Below are positions 6,574 through 13,623 of a DNA stretch of 13,745 bases, piece by piece. Position 1 is the stretch's first letter; each line of letters begins with the position of its first letter. This DNA is from Caldifarciminota bacterium (GTDB lineage: Bacteria > Hydrothermota > 32-111 > QNBC01), in NCBI GenBank assembly GCA_015486655.1, contig WFRF01000033.1:1-13745 (forward strand), given 5' to 3'. A model generated the notes under the pieces. That model searched no databases, was not told the DNA's origin, and worked only from the letters and a program-made list of their open reading frames with translations. The position numbers were made by a program, and so were the translations under genes.

Positions 6574-9303
6574 ATGAAGAAAGTGATTCTTTACTTTGTT
6601 TTGTTTTTTACTATTGTTTCATTTTCCTACGGTTTTAAATCGATTCACCAGATTCAGGATTCAATTTATCAAAACAAACCTTTTCCCGTTCCGTATTATC
6701 CTTACAAAATTACACATGTGAGCAAAAGCAGAGCCCCTGCTGTCGGCAAAAGGGTAATAGGATTCTCACCTTACTGGGTGGATAATACTTATCTTCATTA
6801 TGATTTGCTCACAACAATAGCCCTCTTTGATGTATCCGTTAACAGTGACGGGACAATAAGCAATACGCATAATTTTCCGTCTCATTGGTCCTATGTTATT
6901 CAAAAGGCACATGAGAACGGTGTTAAAGTTGTTTTAACGGCAACGGATTTTAGCTCTTCGAGCATTGCTTCGGTGGTGGGGAATACAACGTATCAGAACA
7001 ACTGTATAAACGGGCTTTTGAGTCTCGTGCAATCTGCCGGTATAGATGGAGTCAGTATTGATTTTGAGGGGGTCTCCTCGAGTTCCAAAGACAGTTTATC
7101 CTCATTTATGACGAGGCTTACAAATACATTTCATTCCAACATACCCGGTTCCGAAGTGACAATATGCGGACCTGCCGTTGATTGGTCCGGGGCATTTGAT
7201 TATAATGTTCTCTGTGCCAATACGGACGGAGTATTTGTTATGGGATACGATTACTATTATGGTGGTTCATCTTATACGGGACCGGTTGCGCTTTTGAATT
7301 CCGGTACCGTTTTCGGAACATATTCGGTAGAGTGGACAATAAATGATTATCTGACATATTCAAACAATCAAAATGACAAGATAATTATAGGACTTCCGTA
7401 TTACGGTTATGATTGGCCCACAAGTAGTTCTTCCGCCCATTCATCCACTACCGGAAACGGAACCGCCGTTAAGTATTGCAATGCTCATGATAATGCACAA
7501 GTTTACGGAAGATTGTGGCGCAGTGACGTGCTGAATCCTTGGTACGTTTACGGTTCGTATCATCAGTGTTGGTACGATGATAAAGCGAGTCTTCACTATA
7601 AATATATCGATATTAACGAGAACAGATTGAGTGGTACGGGAATGTGGGCTCTCGGTTATGATGCAGACAAAAAGGAATTGTGGACGGAGCTGAGGGAGAG
7701 TTTCGGCATTCCTTATAACCAATTGGAAAACGGAGGCATGGAAGAAACGGGAAAGGATACAATTGCATGTCCTTCCGACACTGTTACACACATAAGCGGT
7801 TGGCTTGAGGGAGACTATGCCGATAATAATGTTGCTTCGGATTATGTACATTCGGGAAATTACGCCATTAAGCAGGTTATAAACAATTGGGGAGAAGCAG
7901 GGATAAAAAAGAGTTTTATTTACCAGGATGTTTATGTGAATCCGGGGTTCGATTATACGTTTTCCGCCTATGGCAGAAAAAATGACGGAAGCGGAAATAT
8001 AATGTATCTTGAAGTGGAGACATTTGATTCATTGCATCAAACTGTCAGTGTACACAGATCGGATTCTCTGGTTAACGACAATACTTCTTATTTACCACTG
8101 AGCGTGAGTTTCGTCGCCGACAATAACAGTGATTTCGCAAGGCTTAAATTAGTGATAGAGGGTGATACAATATGGGACAGATGGGATGATGTTAACTTGG
8201 TGTCATCGGATTCCATAACCACTTTTGATACGCTTTTTGTCGTAAATGTAAATGATGCTAATGTTATGATTTATGACAATCCGGGGGGTTCGGTAATCGA
8301 TTCCGCCGTTAGCGGGACAAAACTTATTTGTAATTCATTCACTGCGGATAACTGGTACAGAGTTTTTCTCCCCGGCGGAGCTTTTACATCGGGATATGGT
8401 TGGATATACGGCGGAGACGGAATTCAGCAAGCCCACCTATCCGGTTCTCAGTCCTGTTCCTATGTCCGTTGTAAAACGGGTGGGTTGAACATTAGAAAGG
8501 GGGCAGGCACAAGTTATGAGGTTATAACCTACATGACGGAAAACCAATATTTTGCCGTTATTGATTCCGAAGGATACTGGTATCATATTTTTATTCCCAC
8601 AATAAACGGGGAAACAGAAGGATGGGCATCAAACAATGGCGGAAGTTATCTGGATTTTTATCCCGGTGGGGCGAAATATCCCTACGGAGCGTATCTTGAT
8701 TCAATAAATTACCCGGACACAATGACACTGAACGATACGGCAACTGTATTTATGCGATTTAAAAACATCGGTAATTCATCCTTTGACAGTTCGACGATTC
8801 TTACCGTTTCAATGCCGCGATTTGCAGCGGGGAATTTTCAAGACAACAGTTGGATGGACTCGTCCGATGTAATTGCATGTACGAATAATGCTCTGCCCGG
8901 ACAGTATGCCGAATATCGTTTCAAGATTAGAGCCAACAATACCGGCACATACAGCGATTACTTTAATCTCAGAGAGGATGGGGTTTGCTGGTTCTCGGAT
9001 ATGGGGAATATAGCACCGTCTGATTCCTCCGTCTCTATAACCATTAATGTTTCACCTAATGGCATTCAAGAAAATAAAGTGTATGTCGGCAAACCGAAAA
9101 TTTCATATCTAAACGGCTATATCAGCGTGAGGAATGTGGGGCAAACGAACCTTCGTATATTCGGCATCTCAGGGAGGAAAATATTCGAGGATAAAATCAA
9201 TAAAGATTACAAAAAGAAGATAAACCTGAGAAGAGGGGTCTATTTTGTAAAAATTGAAGGGACATACGGGGGTATTGTTAAAAAAATAGCCGTTTTGAAA
9301 TAA
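6574..9303 (+). CDS. Large exported GH18-like glycoside hydrolase with carbohydrate-binding, SH3-like and T9SS-type C-terminal domains
   Basis: This is a 909-residue secreted multidomain protein. The signal peptide covers residues 1-20. The GH18 TIM barrel is at about 60-378: VIGFSPYW (61-68), active-site strand DGVSIDFEG (158-166) with acid/base Glu165, MGYDYYYG (223-230), GLPYYGYDWP (273-282) and GTGMWALGYD (354-363). The canonical DxxDxDxE has Ser161 at its second Asp position. A CBM4/9-like sandwich is likely at about 383-545, followed by two bacterial SH3-like modules (about 553-620 and 627-692; GGLNIRKGAGTSYEV at 636-650). An Ig/NBR1-like domain is at about 703-827, and a Por/T9SS sorting segment ends the protein (about 835-909, RRGVYFVKI, KKIAVLK). 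GH18 plus SH3 domains suggests action on peptidoglycan or chitin-like polymers, but the substrate is unproven. GAGAGG lies 5 bp before the ATG. Confidence 0.88.
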   Translation: MKKVILYFVLFFTIVSFSYGFKSIHQIQDSIYQNKPFPVPYYPYKITHVSKSRAPAVGKRVIGFSPYWVDNTYLHYDLLTTIALFDVSVNSDGTISNTHNFPSHWSYVIQKAHENGVKVVLTATDFSSSSIASVVGNTTYQNNCINGLLSLVQSAGIDGVSIDFEGVSSSSKDSLSSFMTRLTNTFHSNIPGSEVTICGPAVDWSGAFDYNVLCANTDGVFVMGYDYYYGGSSYTGPVALLNSGTVFGTYSVEWTINDYLTYSNNQNDKIIIGLPYYGYDWPTSSSSAHSSTTGNGTAVKYCNAHDNAQVYGRLWRSDVLNPWYVYGSYHQCWYDDKASLHYKYIDINENRLSGTGMWALGYDADKKELWTELRESFGIPYNQLENGGMEETGKDTIACPSDTVTHISGWLEGDYADNNVASDYVHSGNYAIKQVINNWGEAGIKKSFIYQDVYVNPGFDYTFSAYGRKNDGSGNIMYLEVETFDSLHQTVSVHRSDSLVNDNTSYLPLSVSFVADNNSDFARLKLVIEGDTIWDRWDDVNLVSSDSITTFDTLFVVNVNDANVMIYDNPGGSVIDSAVSGTKLICNSFTADNWYRVFLPGGAFTSGYGWIYGGDGIQQAHLSGSQSCSYVRCKTGGLNIRKGAGTSYEVITYMTENQYFAVIDSEGYWYHIFIPTINGETEGWASNNGGSYLDFYPGGAKYPYGAYLDSINYPDTMTLNDTATVFMRFKNIGNSSFDSSTILTVSMPRFAAGNFQDNSWMDSSDVIACTNNALPGQYAEYRFKIRANNTGTYSDYFNLREDGVCWFSDMGNIAPSDSSVSITINVSPNGIQENKVYVGKPKISYLNGYISVRNVGQTNLRIFGISGRKIFEDKINKDYKKKINLRRGVYFVKIEGTYGGIVKKIAVLK

Positions 9304-9334
9304 ATAGACGGTTCTATTTCCATATTACAAATAG

Positions 9335-9363
9335 GGGCGGGCTTAAATCTCGCCCTTTTCTCT
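9335..9363 (+). terminator. Rho-independent terminator of the GH18-like gene
   Basis: The stem GGGCGGG (9335-9341) pairs with CTCGCCC (9349-9355), with one G-U pair, around the 7-base loop cttaaat. TTTTCTCT follows. It lies 32 bp after the stop codon and is the only classical intrinsic terminator I find in the window. Confidence 0.85.
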
Positions 9364-9365
9364 CA

Positions 9366-9394
9366 TTGAGTAAATTAAAAATAAATGATATAAT
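9366..9394 (+). promoter_or_regulatory. Predicted promoter of the APC transporter gene
   Basis: TTGAGT (9366-9371) is followed by a 17-bp spacer and a perfect TATAAT (9389-9394). It starts 2 bp after the preceding terminator's T-run and leaves a leader of about 30 nt with AAGGAG at 9418-9423. Confidence 0.65.
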
Positions 9395-9429
9395 CTATTT
9401 TAATTATGTGTAAAAAAAAGGAGTTAACG

Positions 9430-10719
9430 ATGCAGGATAAAAATATAGGTTTATGGAGCGCAATTTCAATCGGTGTCGGGGGGATGGTTGGAGCGGGAAT
9501 ATTTTCAATACTCGGTACGGCATGTCAAATAGGTGGAAATGCCGTATATATTTCTTTTATAATCGCAGGTGTTGTAGCCCTTTTCAGTACATATTCCTAT
9601 GCGAAATTAGGTGTAAAATATCCGTCTGCCGGCGGACCTGTGGAATTTCTTGTACAAGGTTTCGGAAGTGGTATTATCAGCGGAGGATTAAATATTATGT
9701 TATGGTTGGGTTATATAATAGCTCTTTCACTTTATGCAAGAGCATTTGCCGCTTATGCAATGACCTTTTTCCCTCATGCACCGTATTTCCTTACCAATAT
9801 TTTTGCAACCGGTATAATTTTAATATTTGTAGCAGTTGATTTTATAGGTGCGAAAGCAGTGGGCAGTTCTGAATTATTTATAGTTACAATAAAAGTAGGT
9901 ATCCTTGTATTTTTTGCCGTTGTAGGCTTATTCTTTTTAAAGCCGGAACTGTTAAGCCCTTCGAAGTTTCCTCATATTAACAATATATTCTTTGCTTCCG
10001 CAATTGTATTTCTCGCATATGAAGGATTTGGTCTCATTACAAATGCCGCCGAGGATATGAAAAATCCACGAAAAACACTTCCAAAAGCTTTATATTTGAG
10101 TGTTTTGATAGTTATTGGAATCTATGTAGGGGTTTCTTTAGCCGTAGTTGGTAACCTGCCGTTGAGTGATATAATAAAAGCCAAAGATTATGCTCTGGCA
10201 GAAGCAGCAAAACCGTTTCTCGGTCTAGTAGGATTTAAAATCATTGCAATTGCCGCATTACTGTCAACCTCGTCGGCTATAAATGCAACGTTATATGGAG
10301 GAGCAAATGTGAGTTATATGATTGCAAAGGACGGAGAACTCCCCGGGTTGTTTGACAGAAAAATATGGCATAGGGGGAGAGAGGGATTATTTATAACTGC
10401 CGGACTTGTAATTGTTTTTGCAAACGTTTTCGATTTGAGTAAAATTGCCATGTTAGGCAGTGCTGCTTTTTTAATAATTTATGGAGGAGTTAATTTAGGG
10501 CATTTAAAACTACGTTCTAAAACCGGAGGAAACATTTTCCTAATTTGGATAGCTATAATCGGGAATTTGGTTTCTCTGGGAATCTTAATTTATTATTTGA
10601 TTAGATATTCCATTGTAACACTAATCGCATTAGGTTTGGTTTTGTTATTCAGTTTTTCAGCGGAATGGTTATACGTGAAATTTACAAATAGAGAGTTAAA
10701 AATAAGAATAAAAGATTAG
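9430..10719 (+). CDS. APC-family amino acid/polyamine transporter
   Basis: This integral membrane protein has about 12 hydrophobic segments in 429 residues and is probably a proton-coupled or exchange transporter for amino acids or polyamines. Family landmarks are the first-helix motif SIGVGGMVGAGIF (residues 13-25, the unwound substrate-binding segment), YPSAGGP in the second/third helix region, the loop motif EDMKNPRKTLPKAL starting at residue 208, and the later SYMIAKDGELPG. The open frame begins at ATG 9406, but ATG 9430 is chosen because AAGGAG ends 6 bp before it and the extra eight residues (MCKKKELT) have no family support. The substrate cannot be assigned from sequence alone. A promoter with perfect TATAAT lies upstream. 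The DUF1003 gene follows after 68 bp. Confidence 0.92.
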   Translation: MQDKNIGLWSAISIGVGGMVGAGIFSILGTACQIGGNAVYISFIIAGVVALFSTYSYAKLGVKYPSAGGPVEFLVQGFGSGIISGGLNIMLWLGYIIALSLYARAFAAYAMTFFPHAPYFLTNIFATGIILIFVAVDFIGAKAVGSSELFIVTIKVGILVFFAVVGLFFLKPELLSPSKFPHINNIFFASAIVFLAYEGFGLITNAAEDMKNPRKTLPKALYLSVLIVIGIYVGVSLAVVGNLPLSDIIKAKDYALAEAAKPFLGLVGFKIIAIAALLSTSSAINATLYGGANVSYMIAKDGELPGLFDRKIWHRGREGLFITAGLVIVFANVFDLSKIAMLGSAAFLIIYGGVNLGHLKLRSKTGGNIFLIWIAIIGNLVSLGILIYYLIRYSIVTLIALGLVLLFSFSAEWLYVKFTNRELKIRIKD

Positions 10720-10787
10720 TAATAATAAAATTGTATTTCCCGTTACAAAACGTTGTATAACATTAATAACAAAGGAGGACAAAACAG

Positions 10788-11489
10788 ATGGAAGAAATTA
10801 TATGTGACAAAAAAGTTAAAAACAAGGATGATTATATAAAAGGAGATCTGGTGCGGGATTCTATTTTTGAGTTGATTAAAAAAGATAATCCCGATTTAAA
10901 CAGAAACTGCTATATATTGAAAGAATATGTAGACAAGTACAGAGAGAAACATCTAAAGAAAATAATAAAAAGAGAAAAAGGTAATTTCGATGAACTGGAA
11001 AAAATAGTCATAAAGGCAATTTCGGATAAGAGCGTAATATCCGATAACATAGAGGAAGATTTGGATAAGGGACTTACATTCGGACAGAGAATTGCCGATA
11101 ATGTTGCTAAATTCGGTGGGAGCTGGGCATTTATATTTTCGTTTATTGCCTTTTTGTTTCTTTGGGTGATATTAAATGTTTGGATATTGAGTAAAAAGCC
11201 ATTTGATCCGTATCCTTTCATCTTATTGAATTTAATGTTGTCAATGCTTGCAGCCATACAGGCACCGATTATCATGATGAGTCAAAACAGACAGGAAGAC
11301 AAGGACAGAAAAAGAGGGGAGAATGATTATAAAACCAATTTGAAAGCAGAACTTGAGATTAAATTACTTCATGAGAAAGTAGATCATCTGATTCTTACGC
11401 AAAATAAAAGACTGATGGAAATTCAGGAAATGCAAACGGATTATCTTGAGGATATAATAAGACTGTTAAGTAAAAATCATCTAAGATAA
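10788..11489 (+). CDS. DUF1003 family membrane protein
   Basis: This 233-residue protein has a charged cytoplasmic N-terminal region of about 100 residues. Two transmembrane helices follow: AFIFSFIAFLFLWVILNVWI (about 112-131) and FILLNLMLSMLAAIQAPIIM (about 144-163). The conserved DUF1003 stretch MMSQNRQEDKDRKR comes after the second helix, then a helical, probably coiled-coil tail rich in Glu, Lys and Leu. The biochemical function of the family is unknown. N-terminal regions of relatives often look like a small Cys-bearing module; here only Cys6 and Cys41 remain, so a metal site is unlikely. The start is supported by AAAGGAGGAC (10771-10780). The 68-bp gap after the transporter gene contains a TATAAC (10756-10761) with only a weak -35, so co-transcription with the transporter is possible. 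No terminator follows; copy D of the repeat starts 21 bp after the stop. Confidence 0.85.
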   Translation: MEEIICDKKVKNKDDYIKGDLVRDSIFELIKKDNPDLNRNCYILKEYVDKYREKHLKKIIKREKGNFDELEKIVIKAISDKSVISDNIEEDLDKGLTFGQRIADNVAKFGGSWAFIFSFIAFLFLWVILNVWILSKKPFDPYPFILLNLMLSMLAAIQAPIIMMSQNRQEDKDRKRGENDYKTNLKAELEIKLLHEKVDHLILTQNKRLMEIQEMQTDYLEDIIRLLSKNHLR

Positions 11490-11555
11490 CATTTGGGGAC
11501 TCCTTTAATGGTAAGTGGTATAGACATATTTACCAGTTTCGAATATTTAAATAGG

Positions 11556-11608
11556 TAGAGATATGGCACGAGAACACTATAAATGGAATTGTTTACAATC
11601 GGTCATTC
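11556..11608 (+). repeat. 53-bp identical direct repeat, left copy
   Basis: This run, beginning tagagatatggcacgagaac and ending caatcggtcattc, is identical base for base to 13268-13320. It is the best-conserved part of the element's ~90-bp block. The two copies lie on either side of the ATPase gene, in direct orientation, 1712 bp apart start to start. Confidence 0.9.
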
Positions 11609-11626
11609 TGGACTTGACTCTTGCAT

Positions 11627-11661
11627 TTCTTACTTCTCACTTCTTAGTTCTTACTTCCTAC
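11627..11661 (-). repeat. Degenerate heptanucleotide tandem array (5 units, reverse orientation)
   Basis: Read on the minus strand, the units are gtaggaa, gtaagaa, ctaagaa, gtgagaa and gtaagaa in strict 7-bp register. It is the only heptad array in the window on this strand, inverted relative to the left end of its own copy. Confidence 0.78.
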
Positions 11662-11719
11662 TTGCCACGCAGTCGCTTAGTATGTTAACCCCTATCTATT
11701 ATAATTTTTGAGGGTAGAC

Positions 11720-11748
11720 TTGAAAAGTTTTTAAATGTGTGATTTAAT
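11720..11748 (+). promoter_or_regulatory. Promoter-like element beside the right end of copy D
   Basis: TTGAAA (5/6, 11720-11725) is followed by a 17-bp spacer and TTTAAT (5/6, 11743-11748). No plus-strand gene follows; it points into the 3' end of the ATPase gene and would make antisense RNA if active. It is listed because it sits exactly 27 bp beyond the repeat's right end, as the GH18 and tRNA promoters do. Confidence 0.25.
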
Positions 11749-11790
11749 GGAATTACTCTTGACACGAAATTCCGAATAGTCCATTTATAT

Positions 11791-13068
11791 TTACTGAGCC
11801 AAAAAAAACCAATCTGGTATTGCCCAAATTTTTTCTTTAAGCTTAATAATTCGATTTCCCGGATAAATGATTATCCCTATTCCATCATACTCATTATATT
11901 CATTTAGGAATCTTTCAAGATTTTTTCCATCTTTTAATGTGGGATTTTTTTTGAGCTTAACTTCCGTTGCAACAATATTAGAGCCTCTTTTTAAAACAAA
12001 ATCAACTTCTGCTCCTCCGCCTGTTCTGTAAAAATAGATTTCAGATTCGGGGGAATAAATCTCTTTTAATTTCAAAAGCTCTGAAAAAAACCATGTTTCA
12101 TACATTGCACCTTCGGAAATACTATTTTCCCCTAATATTGATTTAATAATACCTGTGTCGAGAAAATATATTTTCGGGGATTTTACAAGCCTCTTTTTTG
12201 CATTCATGAAAAACGGAGAAAGAGTAGATACCTGAAAGCTGATTTTTAATATATTTAAATATTTTTTCACAGTATTAATAGAAATTCCCGCTTCATTTGC
12301 AATATTGCTCAGATTTAAAAGTTGAGCGCTTCTCAGTGCAAGAAGTTTATGAACAAGATTCAAATCCTCAAGACTTGAAAAACCTCCTACATCCACAAGA
12401 TCCCTCTCTATATATGTTTTTCTGTAATCTCTCAACCATTCGGATTTTTCTCCTTCATCATCTATAAGCCAAACAGGTGGAAGCCCTCCGTATTTTTTGT
12501 GAATATCCGTGATATTTTTAATTCCTCTTATTCTATCTGAATTTATTAAATTAAAATTTGATTCTTCTTCATATAATATTCCGTAATTTCCTTCAATCAA
12601 ACTTTTAAACAGATTTTCATTCCCTACATAATCTTTTGATAATAAAACTTCTCTTAAAGAAAATGGATAGAGATTAAAAAGAGATATTCTTCCTGCAAGT
12701 GTTTCTTTTATTTTTTTCATAATAAGTATCTGAGAAGAGCCGGTCAAAATTATTTTTTTATCATTATCAGAATTATCAATTACATATTTTATAGCATCAA
12801 AGAGAAACGGGGCTTTTTGAACTTCATCCAAAACAATGAAAGGCTTTTTTATATTTTTTAAAATACTAATTGCACTTTCTGAAAATCTTAATCTTTCATC
12901 AGGGTCATCAAATGTAAAATATTCAAAATCCATTCCCAATTTTGGAGGAATGATTTTCTTACATAGTGTTGTTTTACCTGTCTGTCTCGGACCGATTATT
13001 GCAATAATTTTTCTGTATTTTAACCTCTTTAATATTCTTTCAATTATAATTCTGTCAATATAGTTCAT
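11791..13068 (-). CDS. AAA_14 / DUF4143 family ATPase with C-terminal nuclease-like domain
   Basis: From the ATG at 13068 the product is 425 residues. The P-loop domain has Walker A GPRQTGKTT (residues 26-34, Lys32), Walker B FIVLDEVQ (Asp81, Glu82), sensor-1-like ILTGSSQ (about 107-113) and AGRISLFNLYPFSLRE (about 125-140). The DUF4143 part starts near YIERDLVDVGG and contains a winged-helix-like stretch (LSNIANEAGISINTVKKYL, about 253-271). A PD-(D/E)xK-like core ends it: YETWFFSEL (Glu324), GAEVDFVL (Glu354, Asp356) and ATEVK (Glu369, Lys371). The family is widespread, often strain-specific and of unknown role. The open frame extends to ATG 13083. ATG 13068 is preferred because it lies 5 bp after a predicted -10 box; neither start has a Shine-Dalgarno site. 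Repeat copies D and E flank the gene, suggesting it is an inserted or losable cassette. Confidence 0.9.
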   Translation of the reverse strand: MNYIDRIIIERILKRLKYRKIIAIIGPRQTGKTTLCKKIIPPKLGMDFEYFTFDDPDERLRFSESAISILKNIKKPFIVLDEVQKAPFLFDAIKYVIDNSDNDKKIILTGSSQILIMKKIKETLAGRISLFNLYPFSLREVLLSKDYVGNENLFKSLIEGNYGILYEEESNFNLINSDRIRGIKNITDIHKKYGGLPPVWLIDDEGEKSEWLRDYRKTYIERDLVDVGGFSSLEDLNLVHKLLALRSAQLLNLSNIANEAGISINTVKKYLNILKISFQVSTLSPFFMNAKKRLVKSPKIYFLDTGIIKSILGENSISEGAMYETWFFSELLKLKEIYSPESEIYFYRTGGGAEVDFVLKRGSNIVATEVKLKKNPTLKDGKNLERFLNEYNEYDGIGIIIYPGNRIIKLKEKIWAIPDWFFLAQ

Positions 13069-13073
13069 ACTTT

Positions 13074-13102
13074 TATTTATCATATAAAAAAAAGATTGTC
13101 AA
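13074..13102 (-). promoter_or_regulatory. Predicted promoter of the ATPase gene (leaderless type)
   Basis: On the minus strand, a perfect TTGACA (13102-13097) is followed by a 17-bp spacer and TAAATA (13079-13074). Five bases separate the -10 box from the ATG at 13068. The -10 match is weak (3/6); TATGAT nearer the -35 is closer to consensus but at only 12-bp spacing. Confidence 0.4.
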
Positions 13103-13166
13103 GTAATTTTGCACGAAGCCTGCAAATTTACAAGGTATATTTGCATCAGCGAAACAAATAGATGTT

Positions 13167-13210
13167 GGGGTCAGGTCTTGGCATTTTACAAAATGTCAAG
13201 ACCTGACCCC
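13167..13210. repeat. REP-like long perfect hairpin
   Basis: GGGGTCAGGTCTTG (13167-13180) pairs perfectly with CAAGACCTGACCCC (13197-13210). The stem continues through one G-T pair and CATTTT/AAAATG, giving arms of 21 bases around a 2-base centre. It lies between the ATPase promoter and repeat copy E and is not part of the modular element. Similar GGTCAGGTCTTG arms are, from memory, common REP-type sequences linked to REP-associated (Y1) transposases in other phyla; no such transposase is in this window. Confidence 0.8.
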
Positions 13211-13267
13211 TTTAACTCTTCGGTAATTGGTACAGACATATTAACTACTTTTGTAAATTAAAATTGA

Positions 13268-13320
13268 TAGAGATATGGCACGAGAACACTATAAATGGAA
13301 TTGTTTACAATCGGTCATTC
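13268..13320 (+). repeat. 53-bp identical direct repeat, right copy
   Basis: Identical to 11556-11608 and in the same orientation. The equivalent part of copy A2 (about 2046-2098) has several substitutions, so D and E are closer to each other than to A2 in this block. Confidence 0.9.
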
Positions 13321-13498
13321 CTGACTTGATCCGGAATCTCATTGAGATGCTGAACCAAGTTCAGCATGACATTTGTTAATTCCCCTCTATAGAGGGGTGT
13401 CGCGTAGCGACGGGGTGTTTTTTAAGCCATACCTGCTTTCCATGCCGAATTTCCCTCTACAGAGGGGGCCTGCGGAGCAGGGGGGTGTTCTAAAATAA

Positions 13499-13547
13499 GT
13501 AAGAACTGATAAGTAAGAGCTGGGAAATAAGAACTAAGAGGTTAAAG
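13499..13547 (+). repeat. Degenerate heptanucleotide tandem array (7 units)
   Basis: The units are gtaagaa, ctgataa, gtaagag, ctgggaa, ataagaa, ctaagag and gttaaag, in strict 7-bp register. The right-end module starting atgtaatggattat follows. Confidence 0.78.
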
Positions 13548-13623
13548 ATGTAATGGATTATATCTTCTCTAATCTGGTGGTAGGTATGTCTATACCTATC
13601 TGTTTTTAAAAAGTTAAATGCCC

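Larger units (their letters stand above)
11511..11700 (+). repeat. Modular intergenic repeat, copy D (short, internally rearranged)
   Basis: The left inverted repeat GGTATAGACATATTTACCAG (11517-11536) and the ~90-bp block ending in tgtttacaatcggtcattc are in the same orientation as in A2 and E. After a remnant of the stem-loop module (gacttgactc), the heptad array (11627-11661) runs on the opposite strand. A decayed remnant of the G/C-rich module follows (gccacgcagtcgc). The right end TATGTTAACCCCTATCT (11681-11697) matches copy E's TATGTCTATACCTATCT at 13 of 17 positions. The gap 11490-11790 contains no gene. Confidence 0.7.
13222..13608 (+). mobile_element. Modular MITE-like element, copy E (fullest copy)
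   Basis: This copy has all modules in order. The left inverted repeat is GGTACAGACATATTAACTAC (13229-13248) and the ~90-bp block ends at 13320. The stem-loop ATGCTGAAC-caa-GTTCAGCAT is at 13347-13367. The G/C-rich module has CCCCTCTATAGAGGGG (13382-13397) and GTCGC-gta-GCGAC (13399-13411). A second G/C-rich module follows at 13448-13490, then the heptad array at 13499-13547 and the right inverted repeat GTGGTAGGTATGTCTATACC (13577-13596). The reverse complement of the right end matches the left at 15 of 20 positions. The distance between outer ends is 368 bp. There is no open frame of note, so it would have to be moved in trans. Between 13084 and 13664 the only other features are the REP-like hairpin and the promoters. 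Confidence 0.65.

Noticed and set aside
7441..7851. A 136-codon open frame on the minus strand.
   Set aside because: It lies fully inside the well-supported GH18-like gene, has no Shine-Dalgarno site, and its product has an odd composition with no recognisable domain. It is an antisense shadow.
9406..9429. ATG at 9406 as the start of the transporter.
   Set aside because: It has no Shine-Dalgarno site and sits 11 bp after the -10 box. ATG 9430 has AAGGAG at the right distance, and the extra residues are not family-like.
9453..9839. A 128-codon plus-strand frame overlapping the APC transporter.
   Set aside because: It is a shifted frame of the transporter gene, with a Cys/Arg/Tyr-rich product typical of out-of-frame reading.
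13222..13608. A CRISPR array or phage attachment site beside the tRNA.
   Set aside because: The repeats are degenerate and adjoining (7-bp units) or single-copy, with no regular spacers and no cas genes. The tRNA 3' end is not duplicated elsewhere in the window and no integrase is present.
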